Notes: a model not told the origin generated them from the letters alone. A DNA stretch of 64,000 bases from CAG-390 sp045531455 (GCA_045531455.1 JAZSEA010000011.1:45918-109917), one strand, 5' to 3'. Numbered from the stretch's first letter, positions 1 through 8,748 are shown. A program made the numbers and translations.

Positions 1-479
1 TGAAATGCTTTTGCGTCGAATGAAGCGACCGTTTCGTAAACTATATCGCTTCCGATAAAGGGGATGGATTTTTCCTCCTCAAACGGCATGGATTCCATCC
101 ATACCAATTCAACCTTTTGAGCTTCGTAATCCGTGATTGCTTCCTCGGTATTGTTCTTATGCTTCAACACATGATACTGGTATCCGCGCACCATAAAAGC
201 AACTTCGCTGCTGCAGATATATTTTTCGATAGGCAAATCTTTGACAGCGTAATATGTGTGGGAGGAGATGTTTTCACGATATTTGCCGATGCTGTTTTGA
301 GCAGCAAACAAATATATTAAATTCGGATCGGCTTCTGTATAGTTTTCATAACAATATTCGGGTGTAAGATATTCGGGGTATTCCGCTTCGTATACTTCAC
401 GCGGTTGAGTGCATGATGAAAAAGAGATTAGTATAGCCGTCAACAAAAGAATGACGGTGAAGATTCTTTTTTGTCTCAT
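1..479 (-). CDS. Partial lipoprotein of unknown function
   Basis: The reading frame opens at 479 (ATG after a GGAGGT ribosome binding site) and runs off the window start, so only about 159 N-terminal residues are visible. The first 23 residues form a type II signal peptide ending in a lipobox (SFSSC, lipidated Cys23), so the product is predicted to sit on the outer face of the membrane. The remainder is hydrophilic and rich in Tyr and Glu, with no motif I recognise. It lies 48 bases downstream of the carboxypeptidase gene in the same direction, so it may be the last gene of the lon-to-dac block. Function unknown. Confidence 0.75.
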   Translation of the reverse strand, partial: MRQKRIFTVILLLTAILISFSSCTQPREVYEAEYPEYLTPEYCYENYTEADPNLIYLFAAQNSIGKYRENISSHTYYAVKDLPIEKYICSSEVAFMVRGYQYHVLKHKNNTEEAITDYEAQKVELVWMESMPFEEEKSIPFIGSDIVYETVASFDAKAF

Positions 480-527
480 AGTCAATACCTCCGTGCTTTT
501 TTCGGCGATATGGCTGAACAAAACCTA

Positions 528-1697
528 TTAAAATCCCAACAACCTCGCCCAGAATCCTTTTTCCTTTTTCTTAGCCGCCGCATAGGCGGTTATGAGTTTA
601 ATCCGTGCAATTTCCTCTCCCTCGCAAAGGAAGATTACCTCTCCGGCATTCTGCCCTCGTGTTACGGGAGCGGGGAGAGAAGGTGTATTTTCAATCCGAC
701 ACGTTATTTTCGTGCCGCTTTTCGGCAGAGTAACGTAAACGTCCTCCGCGAATGCAGTTCGGACGCAAGATTGCCCTCCGTCCGTTACAGATATCTCGGG
801 CAGATCAATGCTTATATGATCGATAAGATTCACGCGCTCGTATGCGGCAAATCCCGCCTCGAGCATTTCGGTGTGGTCGTGCCAATCGTTGCCGTCGTTG
901 AGAGTGACCGCGATAAGCCGCAGACCGTCCCTCTCGGCGGCTGAAACAAGACAGCGTCCGTTTGACTTTGTATATCCCGTCTTGACTCCTATGCAACCCT
1001 CGATCGACTTCAGGAGCCGATTGTGGTTGATGAGCATACGCACGCCTCCGTCGGGCGCGGATACCGTCATTTTATAAGTAGAGAATATCTTTTTCAGAGC
1101 CTCGTTTTCGAGCGCCGCGGCGGCAATGATGCCAAGCTCACGTGCGGTCGTGTAATGCTCCTCGTGGTCAAGTCCGTGCGGATTCGTGAAATGAGTATCA
1201 CGCAGACCGAGCTCGGCGCATTTCTCATTCATAAGCGCGGCAAATTCCTCGACGCTTCCCGAGACTGCAATAGCTACAGCCGTTGCCGCATCGTTTGCCG
1301 ATTCGAGAAGAGTGCAGCAGAGAAGCTCCTCGAGCGTGAAGACCTCGCCTTCGGTCAGATAGACGGACGAGCCTTCGATCCCGACGGATTCTTTTGTGAC
1401 CGTTACCTTTGTTGAGAGCGGCATACTTTCCGCGGCAACAAGTGCGGTCATGATCTTCGTCGTGCTTGCGGGACCGCGCCTCTCGTCGGCGTTTTGCGCC
1501 CAAAGCGTGCGTGTTTCCGATCCGCTTGCATCAAGAAGCACCGCAGACCCCGCCGCCGTCGCTATATCAAGCGGAACGGTCGGCAGAGGGGAATCTGCGG
1601 TAAGATATTCTTCCTCGCCCGAAACGGGTAATGCCCGCATCGGCAGGATCGTCAGAGTACAAAGTAAGAGTGCCAGAAGCTTGCGCGGGATATTCAT
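528..1697 (-). CDS. dacF: D-alanyl-D-alanine carboxypeptidase (DacF/PBP5 type)
   Basis: 389-residue penicillin-binding protein of the S11 peptidase family, which trims the terminal D-Ala from peptidoglycan stem peptides outside the membrane. A signal peptide covers about residues 1-26. The three active-site motifs are present: STTK (Ser78-Lys81), SAN (133-135) and KTG (239-241). A C-terminal beta domain follows, with a Lys-rich end that could be the amphipathic membrane anchor. I chose the ATG at 1697 because a GAGGTGG ribosome binding site lies just upstream; a TTG four codons earlier would include that site. In clostridia this gene commonly follows ytfJ, as here. The paralogue name (dacF versus dacA/dacB) is inferred from context. 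Confidence 0.93.
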   Translation of the reverse strand: MNIPRKLLALLLCTLTILPMRALPVSGEEEYLTADSPLPTVPLDIATAAGSAVLLDASGSETRTLWAQNADERRGPASTTKIMTALVAAESMPLSTKVTVTKESVGIEGSSVYLTEGEVFTLEELLCCTLLESANDAATAVAIAVSGSVEEFAALMNEKCAELGLRDTHFTNPHGLDHEEHYTTARELGIIAAAALENEALKKIFSTYKMTVSAPDGGVRMLINHNRLLKSIEGCIGVKTGYTKSNGRCLVSAAERDGLRLIAVTLNDGNDWHDHTEMLEAGFAAYERVNLIDHISIDLPEISVTDGGQSCVRTAFAEDVYVTLPKSGTKITCRIENTPSLPAPVTRGQNAGEVIFLCEGEEIARIKLITAYAAAKKKEKGFWARLLGF

Positions 1698-1758
1698 TTT
1701 CCACCTCAAAATATAATTCTTATAAAATTATATTTCGGGCGGGATGAAGATATACCGA

Positions 1759-2193
1759 TTAAGCGTTTTCTTCCTCGGTGTCGGGCTCTGCGTCCTTGGC
1801 AAAGAAAGCCTTGATCTTTGCGATGATCTCGGGAGCTCGCTCAACAACGTCGGCAACCTGTTCGATCGGTCCGCTCTTGTATTCCATACCGATGTTGATC
1901 ATATCAACGTCGCCGTCGGGAGAAACAACGAGGAATCCAACGGGAACGACCGAGAGACCTGTTCCTCCTCCGCCACCGAAATTCTGGATGCGTGCGCGTA
2001 CAGCCTCCTCGCTCTTGCCTGCGTAGTCAAGACCGCCCGAAGCAAAACCGAGAGAAACCTTGGATACGGGGATGATGGTGGTTCCCTGAGGGGTGTTGAT
2101 GGGGTTACCGATAACGGTGTTTGCGTCAACCATCGAACGGATATTTTCGAGAGAAGCCGCAATAATTTCCTGAAGCTTGTTTTCGTTTGCCAT
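1759..2193 (-). CDS. ytfJ: Spore protein YtfJ/GerW family
   Basis: 144 residues. The order of blocks (NTVIGNPI near residue 30, TTIIPVSKVSLGFASGG, a Gly-rich GGGGGTGLSV stretch, then PVGFLVV) is diagnostic of the YtfJ/GerW family, which in Bacillus is a sporulation-expressed protein needed for germination with certain germinants. The biochemical function of the family is not settled. The ATG at 2193 is preferred over one six codons earlier because the AAAGGATC ribosome binding site sits between them. It follows the DUF2953 gene by 36 bases, the usual clostridial arrangement (scpA-scpB-DUF2953-ytfJ-dac), and supports a spore-forming host. Confidence 0.93.
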   Translation of the reverse strand: MANENKLQEIIAASLENIRSMVDANTVIGNPINTPQGTTIIPVSKVSLGFASGGLDYAGKSEEAVRARIQNFGGGGGTGLSVVPVGFLVVSPDGDVDMINIGMEYKSGPIEQVADVVERAPEIIAKIKAFFAKDAEPDTEEENA

Positions 2194-2229
2194 GATTTTT
2201 GATCCTTTCATGTATCTGGAAAAATTATT

Positions 2230-2913
2230 TTACAAATGTTTTGTGAGCCTGAAGCCCGTGCGGAAGAGAACGTCGAAGAGCTGCCATACGCAGATCGAAA
2301 ATCCGATCTCAATGTCGATCTGCATCGTCTCCGAGAGATAGTCCGCGTGTATATCAACGTCCGACCTTGCGGGATGGCGCAGGGTCGAGGTTGAGTCGAG
2401 AAGTGCCGCGATGCAAGCCACTGTGGGCGCGATCGCACCGTAAAGAATTGCCGTCGTAGCCGCATCACCCGTAGCTACTCCGATATGCAGACGTGCTATA
2501 CGGATGCGAAGGTGCTTTGCAAAGCGTCCGACGAAAACGGCAACGAGATCCTTGATCATCTCAATGATGTCACCGATAGGCTTCTTCGGCTTAACCTTGC
2601 CCGCTGCCTTGTCAGCCTTTTTCTTCGCCTTTGCGGCTTCCTTCTTTTTCTTCTTTTCGGATTTCTTTTTAGCCTTTTTGATGGCTTTTTCCTTTTCAGC
2701 CGCCTCGTATTTTGCGCGGTTCTTGCGCGAGTAGGCGGAGATCTTTACCTTCTTTTTCTTCTTCGGAAGAATCTTTATCGGGATACCGAGTACCCTGACC
2801 GTCAGGCGTAATTCATCCGAATATGCAATTAATACCTCGGCGCGCAAAGATGCGATGAAGGCAAAGAAAAGTACTATGCCGCCGATAATGTAGAGGGCAA
2901 TCAGATGTATCAC
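2230..2913 (-). CDS. ytfI: DUF2953 family protein (YtfI-like)
   Basis: 227 residues with one N-terminal membrane segment (about 1-24), followed by a short beta-rich region (VLIAYSDELRLTVRVLGIPIKILP). A very Lys-rich stretch (about residues 50-115, many KKK and KAKKKADK runs) comes next, then a C-terminal part (RIRIARLHIGVATGDAATTA) typical of DUF2953. The position next to ytfJ matches Bacillus ytfI-ytfJ. The start is a GTG at 2913 with a weak AAAGG upstream; no better ATG exists. The long lysine tract is a poly-basic cytoplasmic or nucleic-acid-facing region by inference only. Function unknown; possibly sporulation-linked through its partner. Confidence 0.85.
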   Translation of the reverse strand: MIHLIALYIIGGIVLFFAFIASLRAEVLIAYSDELRLTVRVLGIPIKILPKKKKKVKISAYSRKNRAKYEAAEKEKAIKKAKKKSEKKKKKEAAKAKKKADKAAGKVKPKKPIGDIIEMIKDLVAVFVGRFAKHLRIRIARLHIGVATGDAATTAILYGAIAPTVACIAALLDSTSTLRHPARSDVDIHADYLSETMQIDIEIGFSICVWQLFDVLFRTGFRLTKHL

Positions 2914-2940
2914 CTGCCTTTGATCGATAAGAATTGAAAA

Positions 2941-3606
2941 TTACTGCTCGTCGTCGGGAGTGTAAAGCTCTTCTTCCTCTTGGGGAGCCTCGGAGCTTTC
3001 CTCAATCTCCTCGTCAATAGACATCTGCTCCTCTTCCTCCTCGGCAGCAATCAGAGCATCTGCCGCGCCCCTGAGCGCGCCGCCCTCGGGAAGATCGCCG
3101 AGATTGTTGAGTCCGAAGACTCGGAGAAATTTTTCTGTTGTTGCGAGAAGAGTGGGTCTGCCGGGTGCGTCAAGTCTGCCGCAGGGCTCGATAAGTTCCT
3201 TGTCGATGAGCGATCCGACCGCATAAGCCGAGTCGACTCCGCGCACCGTGTCGATAAAGGAACGCGTAACGGGCTGGTTGTACGCGACGATGGCAAGAAC
3301 CTCGAGCGCGGAGTTCGAGAGATTACCGCCTCTGCGGATACCGAGAGCAATGCGGACGTAGGGGATATAATCCTCGCGCGAGCAGAGCTGACAGGTATCG
3401 GGGAAGAGGAGCATCATAATGCCGCCGTCGGTATTGGAATTGTATTTATCCGCAAGATGCTCGGCGATCCTTTTGGCATCGCCGGGAGTCAGCTGGAGTG
3501 CCTCTCCGATCTTTTCGTAGCTTACGGGATGTCCCGCCGCAAAGAGTATTGCCTCAAGCGCGCCCTCTATCTTGCGAATTTCCGAAAGTTTATTTTCCTG
3601 ATCCAT
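2941..3606 (-). CDS. scpB: Segregation and condensation protein B
   Basis: 221-residue kleisin-interacting protein of the SMC-ScpA-ScpB condensin. Two winged-helix domains are expected in residues about 8-170. The conserved EAILFAAGHPV near the N-terminus and EVLAIVAYNQPVTRSFIDTVRG in the middle are family hallmarks, as is GRPTLLATTEKFL. A Glu-rich acidic tail (EEEEEQ and SSEAPQEEEE) ends the protein. It follows scpA by 20 bases on the same strand, with its own AAGGTAG ribosome binding site. Its partner smc is elsewhere in this window (22415-26035). Length is normal for the family. Confidence 0.96.
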   Translation of the reverse strand: MDQENKLSEIRKIEGALEAILFAAGHPVSYEKIGEALQLTPGDAKRIAEHLADKYNSNTDGGIMMLLFPDTCQLCSREDYIPYVRIALGIRRGGNLSNSALEVLAIVAYNQPVTRSFIDTVRGVDSAYAVGSLIDKELIEPCGRLDAPGRPTLLATTEKFLRVFGLNNLGDLPEGGALRGAADALIAAEEEEEQMSIDEEIEESSEAPQEEEELYTPDDEQ

Positions 3607-3626
3607 TGTTAACTACCTTATATTTA

Positions 3627-4418
3627 TTATTCATTGTAACCGTCGATCTCGAGGTCGTCGGGCAGCTCGGTGCCGAATTCGGGATTTGCCTTGAACTTCG
3701 TCGAGATTCCGCGCAGATTTCCGAATTCATCTGCTTCTTCAACGAGAAGCAGACGCTTCATTCTGATCAGCTCGAGAACGCCGATGAAGATCGCAACAAG
3801 CTCGGGACGCGATTCTGCCTCGTCAAGTATCTCGCCGAGCGAGGGAGTAGTGTCGAGAGTCTTGAAATGCCTCATAATACCCATGATCTTGATGCGAACG
3901 GGAACGATGGGGCGCGCCACGATCGGTCGGACAAGACCCGTAGAGATCGCCTCTGTATCGCGGTATTCGGCAAGAACACGTCGCATAGCGGGTACGAGCA
4001 CGGCGGCATCGTAATCCTTGACGAAGGTCTTGTCGGGCGAAATGTCCTCCGAGTCCTTTGCCATACGTCCGCTGAACTGCGCGTATCTCTTTCCGAGCTC
4101 GCCCGCAACGCTTTTTGCCGCCTCGAGTCGCGCAAGAGCATCGGCAAGCTTGGCACGTGGGTCTTCCTCTTCCTCGTTTTCCTCACGGGGGAGAAGCATC
4201 TTGCTCTTGATGAGCATCAAGTCGCTCGCCATAACGAGAAATTCGACCGCAAGCTCCATATCGAGCTTTTGCGCCTTTGCGATATAGTCAACGTATTGCT
4301 CGCAGATGAGGGCTATCGGAATATCCTCAATCTGCATTTTATTCTTTTTTATAAGCGCTAAGAGAAGATCGAGTGGTCCCTCGAATTTCTCGAGCTTATA
4401 TGTGATTTTTTCTTCCAT
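3627..4418 (-). CDS. scpA: Segregation and condensation protein A (kleisin)
   Basis: 263 residues. The N-terminal signature YKLEKFEGPLDLLLALIKK, followed by IPIALICEQYVDY and LDMELAVEFLVMASDLMLIKSKMLLP, identifies ScpA, the kleisin that bridges SMC head domains and binds ScpB. An acidic stretch after the N-domain (EENEEEEDPR) and a C-terminal winged helix (about 185-250, ELIRMKRLLLVEEADEFGNL) complete the usual layout. An AGAGGT ribosome binding site lies 7 bases before the ATG. It sits between the metalloprotease gene and scpB in the same orientation and is probably co-transcribed with both. Confidence 0.96.
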   Translation of the reverse strand: MEEKITYKLEKFEGPLDLLLALIKKNKMQIEDIPIALICEQYVDYIAKAQKLDMELAVEFLVMASDLMLIKSKMLLPREENEEEEDPRAKLADALARLEAAKSVAGELGKRYAQFSGRMAKDSEDISPDKTFVKDYDAAVLVPAMRRVLAEYRDTEAISTGLVRPIVARPIVPVRIKIMGIMRHFKTLDTTPSLGEILDEAESRPELVAIFIGVLELIRMKRLLLVEEADEFGNLRGISTKFKANPEFGTELPDDLEIDGYNE

Positions 4419-4443
4419 AATTACCTCTTGGAGGTGAGTCGTT

Positions 4444-5151
4444 TTAAAAGATCGGTATCAGTTCGATGAGCCAGTACATACCGTTTAAGATCCCGTTTGA
4501 GATGAAATCGAGCGGAACCGAAAGGATACCGAAGTAGAAGAGCGCGAGAATAGCGATCATAATGTATCTCTCATACTGCATTACCTTGAAATACCACTTC
4601 GTCGGCAGAAAGATGTAGAAGAATCTCGAGCCGTCAAAGGGAGGAACGGGAAGCAGATTGAATACCGCAAGATATACGTTCAGGCGGGCTCCCATCGAGA
4701 AAAATATCAGAACAAGATCGGCAATGATAAAGAGCCTTTCATTCATAATACTTGCGCCGCCGAAAAGTGCGTTGAAGCCGAGCGCGGCGAGATAATGCAG
4801 AATAACAAAGCAGAAACCGAGAAGCAGGTTGCTGATAGGTCCCGCGATCGCTGAAAAAGCCATTCCCTTGCGGGGATTTTTAAAGTTTCTCGCAATGATC
4901 GGTACGGGCTTTGCCCAACCGTATCCGAAGACGAGCATACAAACGAATCCGATCGGATCGATATGCTTTATCGGATTGAGAGTAAGTCTGCCGAGATTGT
5001 ATGCCGTTTTGTCGCCAAGCTTCATAGCAGCCCAACCGTGAGCACACTCGTGGATGGTAAGCGAGAACAGGATTATCGGTAAGGAAAGGACGAGCGAGAT
5101 AAGATATCCCTGAATTCCATCCAGACCGTTGGTAATAAGATATCTGAACAT
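4444..5151 (-). CDS. Site-2 protease family (M50) membrane metalloprotease
   Basis: 235-residue integral membrane protein with about five or six hydrophobic segments. The zinc-binding HExxH is present as HECAHGW at about residues 34-40, and the distal motif NLLPVPPFDGSR near residue 165 supplies the third zinc ligand, Asp. This is the short form of the M50 family without PDZ domains, commonly found beside scpA in Firmicutes. Substrate unknown: family members cleave membrane-embedded regulators such as anti-sigma factors. It begins 6 bases after the engB stop, so translation is likely coupled. Confidence 0.9.
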   Translation of the reverse strand: MFRYLITNGLDGIQGYLISLVLSLPIILFSLTIHECAHGWAAMKLGDKTAYNLGRLTLNPIKHIDPIGFVCMLVFGYGWAKPVPIIARNFKNPRKGMAFSAIAGPISNLLLGFCFVILHYLAALGFNALFGGASIMNERLFIIADLVLIFFSMGARLNVYLAVFNLLPVPPFDGSRFFYIFLPTKWYFKVMQYERYIMIAILALFYFGILSVPLDFISNGILNGMYWLIELIPIF

Positions 5152-5157
5152 TTTAAT

Positions 5158-5763
5158 TTATTTTTGCGATGTGACCGCGAAGAAGAGCTTCCAGAGTTGC
5201 TCCTTACCTTCACCAGTTTTTGCGGAGAAGGGGATTATCTCTGTTCCCTCGGGGATAGCCTCGTGGTTATGAAGAAGCTCGAGTGCCTTCGCGCGATTTG
5301 TTTTGTTGGGTTTGTCTGCCTTTGAGGCAACTATAACGAAGGGGATCTCCATTTCTGCGAGATAGTTGATCATCATAAGGTCATCCTGCGTCGGACCTAC
5401 CTCGAGGTCAACGAGCTGAACCGCGAGCTTGAGTCTGTCGAAGTTCGGATTGTTGGTGAAAAATCCGTCCGTCAGAGCCGACCAACGCTTGCGCTCGTGC
5501 TCGGGTCGCTTTGCAAAGCCGTAGCCGGGAAGGTCAACGAGCATGATCTTGTTGTCTACGTTATAGAAATTTACCGTGATCGTCTTGCCGGGAGCAGAGC
5601 TGACGCGCGCAAGCGACTTTCTGCCGAGCATAGTGTTGATCAGCGAGCTCTTGCCAACGTTCGATCTGCCTGAGAAAACGATCTGCGGGATCGCGCGGCT
5701 CGGAAACTGATCTATCCTGCCCGCGGTTATTTCAAGATTTGAATTCTGAATGTTAATTGCCAT
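5158..5763 (-). CDS. engB: Ribosome biogenesis GTPase EngB/YsxC
   Basis: 201-residue TRAFAC GTPase required for late 50S subunit assembly. The G1 loop GRSNVGKSS, G3 DLPGYG and G4 SKADK motifs are all intact, and the YsxC signature GYGFAKRPEHERKRW follows G3. The start codon lies inside the last codons of lon (11-base overlap), so it is translationally coupled to it. lon-engB is a conserved pair in Firmicutes. Length is normal. Confidence 0.97.
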   Translation of the reverse strand: MAINIQNSNLEITAGRIDQFPSRAIPQIVFSGRSNVGKSSLINTMLGRKSLARVSSAPGKTITVNFYNVDNKIMLVDLPGYGFAKRPEHERKRWSALTDGFFTNNPNFDRLKLAVQLVDLEVGPTQDDLMMINYLAEMEIPFVIVASKADKPNKTNRAKALELLHNHEAIPEGTEIIPFSAKTGEGKEQLWKLFFAVTSQK

Positions 5764-8212
5764 GCTTTTTTCCTCTGATCGCGGGGATATCCGCCGCGGG
5801 ATTTTTGATGATCACGCCCGAAAGAGCCGAATCGAATGCGTCGTCGGTCTCTTCGTTTTCTGCGAAGATCTCGGCTGCGGGGTCGGACAGGAGCGCGTGC
5901 GAGAGAACTTCACCCGCATTGCGGCAGGTGATGAATCTGATATTCGCGCGAACCTCCTCGTCGACCTCCTCGAGATTTACCTCGTTGTCCGCGGGGATGA
6001 GAACCGTCTTGATGCCTGCGGAATACGCCGCCATAGTCTTTTCGCGGAGTCCGCCGATGGCAAGGACTCTGCCCGTGAGAGTGACCTCACCCGTCATAGC
6101 CACGTCGTGACGTACAGGAATGCCTGAAAGAGCCGAGCAGAGAGCCGTAGTCATCGTAACTCCTGCGGAAGGTCCGTCTTTCGGAACCGCACCCTCGGGC
6201 ACGTGGATATGTATATCCTTTGTCTTATAAAAATCTGTGGGAATACCGTACTGAGAAGCAACCGAGCGGATGTATGTCAGAGCAGCCTTTGCCGATTCCT
6301 TCATTACGTCGCCGAGAGAGCCTGTGAGCTCGAGTTTGCCCGTGCCCTCAAGAACGGCAACCTCAACCTTGAGCATATCGCCGCCGACTTCGGTGTAAGC
6401 GAGACCGTTTACAACGCCGACGAGATCCTCCTTCGCCGAAAGCTCGGGAAGGATCTTTCTGCCGCCGAGATAGGAAACGATATCGGGCTGATCGATGGTG
6501 ATCCTCTTGATTGCACCCTCGGATTCAACGAGCTTTTTAGCCGCCTTACGGCAAAGCTCGGCGATGGTGCGCTCGAGATTACGTACGCCTGCCTCGCGTG
6601 TGTAGCAATCGATGATCTCGTAAAGAGCCTCGTCGGTCATTCTGAACTTTCGTCCGTCGAGACCGTGTCTCTTCGATTGCTTGGGGAGCAGATGATGGCG
6701 CGCGATCGAAAGCTTTTCGCGGCGAGTGTAGCTTGAAAGCTCGATGACCTCCATGCGGTCGAGAAGGGGACGCGGGATGGTATCGAGAGTGTTTGCCGTG
6801 GTTATGAAGAGACATTCCGAAAGATCGAAATCAAGTTCGATGAAGTGGTCGCGGAAGGTCTTGTTCTGTTCGGGATCGAGTACCTCGAGAAGAGCAGATG
6901 CGGGATCTCCGCGCGAATCGGATGTCAGCTTGTCGATCTCGTCAAGAAGCATAAGAGGATTCTTGACTCCGACCTTCTCCATAGCCGCCATGATGCGTCC
7001 GGGCATCGAGGCAACGTATGTCTTTCTGTGACCGCGGATGTCGGATTCATCGTGGATACCTCCGAGAGAAACCCGGATGTACTTGCGGTTCATCGCGCTT
7101 GCGATGGAAGCAGCGATCGAGGTCTTACCGGTGCCGGGAGGGCCTACGAGGCAGATGATCTGATTCTTGAGCTCGGGAGAGAGCTGCTTGACCGCGAGAT
7201 ATTCAAGGATTCGTTCCTTGACCTTTTTGAGCCCGTCGTGGTCTGCGTCAAGGATCTTCTTTGCGGCCGCTACGTTTACGCGGTCGTTCGTGCGCTTGTT
7301 CCAGGGGAGCTCAAGCACGGTTTCGATATAGTTGCGGAGAACAGCCGCTTCGGCAGAGCCGAAGGGAGTCTTCGAGAGTCTGTCGTTTTCCTTAAGAAGC
7401 TTTTCGCGAACCTCATCGGGGAGGTCGGCGGAGTGGATCTTTGCGGTGCAGTCGTCGGGATCCTCATTGTTCATTCCGAGCTCATCCTCAATGATTTTGA
7501 GCTGCTCGCGGAGATAATATTCGCGCTGACCCTGAACAATGCGTCCGCGCGCCTTTTCCTGGATCTCGTGCTCATAGCGCATAAGATCGCATTCCTCTTT
7601 AAGGATATGAACGAGTAGGGCACAGCGGTCGAAGGGATCGAACTCGGCGAGGACCGCCTGCTTATCCGAGGAACGGACGAGAACCGCGGATGCGATAAAG
7701 TCGCTGAGCAGAGCGGGATCGTCCATCTTGGAAGCCTCGGTGCGGATAGCACTCGAAGCCTTTCCGACAAAGGCAAGCATCTCTTCAAGAGCCGAACGAA
7801 GCTCACGGCAGTAAGCTTCTCCGCGGATACCTCCGTTGTCGGCAAGGGAGATCTCCTTGCACATCAGAGAAGCGGTGGCTATCTTGCCTGTCTTGCGGTA
7901 TTCGATAACGCTCGCACGTGCGCGGCATTCGCATATGAGATGAACGCTTCCGTCATCGTTGTTGATGCTCTGGCGGATCTTTGCAACAGTACCGACTCGG
8001 TAGAGATTTTCGGGGTATTCCTCGTCCTCTGCGTTTGCGTCGTCGGCAACGAGGAATACGAGAAGTCCCGTAGCCGCCGCGGCATCGACAGCCGCCTGCA
8101 CGTTCTTGTTGTCCGATTCAAAATCTATCGGGAAGGGAGGAAAAGCTACTGCGTCACCGAGCGGGATGACGGGAAGCATCAGCTTTTCGATTTTTTCTAT
8201 GTATTGTGACAT
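5753..8212 (-). CDS. lon: ATP-dependent protease Lon (LonA)
   Basis: 819-residue AAA+ serine protease that degrades damaged and regulatory proteins in the cytoplasm. An N-terminal LAN domain covers about residues 10-200 and a coiled linker follows. The Walker A motif GPPGTGKT is at 357-364 and Walker B MLLDEIDKL near 421. The protease domain contains the catalytic dyad Ser682 (PKDGPSAG) and Lys725 (GLREKTMAA). The ATG at 8212 is chosen because AAAGGA lies 7 bases upstream; the frame extends 23 codons further up without a start signal. It is the first gene of the minus-strand block. A TATAAT-like -10 on the minus strand at 8307-8312 may belong to it, but I see no good -35. Confidence 0.97.
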   Translation of the reverse strand: MSQYIEKIEKLMLPVIPLGDAVAFPPFPIDFESDNKNVQAAVDAAAATGLLVFLVADDANAEDEEYPENLYRVGTVAKIRQSINNDDGSVHLICECRARASVIEYRKTGKIATASLMCKEISLADNGGIRGEAYCRELRSALEEMLAFVGKASSAIRTEASKMDDPALLSDFIASAVLVRSSDKQAVLAEFDPFDRCALLVHILKEECDLMRYEHEIQEKARGRIVQGQREYYLREQLKIIEDELGMNNEDPDDCTAKIHSADLPDEVREKLLKENDRLSKTPFGSAEAAVLRNYIETVLELPWNKRTNDRVNVAAAKKILDADHDGLKKVKERILEYLAVKQLSPELKNQIICLVGPPGTGKTSIAASIASAMNRKYIRVSLGGIHDESDIRGHRKTYVASMPGRIMAAMEKVGVKNPLMLLDEIDKLTSDSRGDPASALLEVLDPEQNKTFRDHFIELDFDLSECLFITTANTLDTIPRPLLDRMEVIELSSYTRREKLSIARHHLLPKQSKRHGLDGRKFRMTDEALYEIIDCYTREAGVRNLERTIAELCRKAAKKLVESEGAIKRITIDQPDIVSYLGGRKILPELSAKEDLVGVVNGLAYTEVGGDMLKVEVAVLEGTGKLELTGSLGDVMKESAKAALTYIRSVASQYGIPTDFYKTKDIHIHVPEGAVPKDGPSAGVTMTTALCSALSGIPVRHDVAMTGEVTLTGRVLAIGGLREKTMAAYSAGIKTVLIPADNEVNLEEVDEEVRANIRFITCRNAGEVLSHALLSDPAAEIFAENEETDDAFDSALSGVIIKNPAADIPAIRGKKHGN

Positions 8213-8557
8213 TTTGTGTTCCTTTCGGTTGCGCTCGGGTGCAAAAAACTCAAATAGAAACTCTTGAAAGCACCTGCGCATAGTACGCGATTATATTGAT
8301 TATATTATTATAGCATAGATTTTGAAAAAAATCTACAGTTAAATAAAATAAATATTAAAAAAAGTGAAAATTCAATTATTAGTCAAAACATTCGGTTTGG
8401 TCAGATTGCACTATTTTACGGACCTTTTTTGTACAGTATGACATGTCGTACCACCTGTCGTTGTGAAAATGCACTAAAAACCGCCCTTGAAAACAGCTAA
8501 AATTTTACATTGTAGCTTTTGCACGAAAATTCGACTAAATATTCGTCATTTTTGACA
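8213..8557. other. AT-rich intergenic region upstream of lon
   Basis: No open reading frame of substance lies here. The stretch contains a minus-strand TATAAT-like -10 for lon (8307-8312) and a 16-base imperfect palindrome centred on GACATGTC (8436-8451) that could be a regulator site. Nothing else is recognised. Confidence 0.5.
8436..8451. promoter_or_regulatory. Imperfect palindrome, possible operator
   Basis: GTATGACATGTCGTAC is symmetric except for one position pair, with a perfect 8-base core GACATGTC. It lies about 220 bases upstream of the lon start and 120 bases upstream of the small RNA promoter. Role unknown; chance occurrence is possible. Confidence 0.3.
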
Positions 8558-8586
8558 TTTACTTTTTGCGCGAAAAGTAGTATAAT
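8558..8586 (+). promoter_or_regulatory. Sigma-A-like promoter of a candidate small RNA
   Basis: The -10 is a perfect TATAAT at 8581-8586, preceded by TAG; the -35 at 17-base spacing is TTTACT (8558-8563). A perfect TTGACA also lies at 8552-8557, but at 23 bases it is too far for sigma-A. There is no coding region before the terminator at 8697-8703. Confidence 0.55.
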
Positions 8587-8591
8587 GTCGT

Positions 8592-8704
8592 TACGCAACG
8601 CAATAGCGTCGCGGCCTCGAATGCACAACGGTCACTTTTTTTCGCGGAATATCAAGCTTATGATACCAACGCGCGGGAGATTGTCACCGTTGTTGCTTTT
8701 TTTA
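8592..8704 (+). ncRNA. Candidate structured small RNA, about 110 nt
   Basis: A promoter-like TATAAT at 8581 is followed about 115 bases later by an intrinsic-terminator pattern. Stem ACAACGGT (8625-8632) pairs with ACCGTTGT (8686-8693), extended by GC pairs around one bulged T, then seven T residues (8697-8703). Within the long loop a second hairpin is visible: CGCG (8643-8646) with CGCG (8670-8673), enclosing TATCA-AGCTTA-TGATA (8650-8665). No open frame or ribosome binding site lies in it. It does not show the conserved SRP RNA (GGAAG tetraloop region) or 6S features that I know. It may instead be a mobile hairpin or an attenuator remnant. Confidence 0.45.
8623..8703 (+). terminator. Intrinsic terminator closing the candidate small RNA
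   Basis: A 10-bp stem with one bulge (arms 8623-8632 and 8686-8696) is followed by T7. The unusually long 53-base loop contains its own hairpin. The next promoter starts 46 bases downstream, so this separates two transcription units. Confidence 0.5.
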
Positions 8705-8748
8705 TGCAAAAAAATTGCTTAAATTGAAATAAATATAATTGCATTTTA

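Noticed and set aside
117..320. Plus-strand open frame of 67 codons near the window start
   Set aside because: It is antisense to the partial lipoprotein frame, which has a ribosome binding site and a lipobox.
8552..8557. Perfect TTGACA as -35 of the small RNA promoter
   Set aside because: It is 23 bases from TATAAT, too far for sigma-A; TTTACT at 17 bases was used instead.
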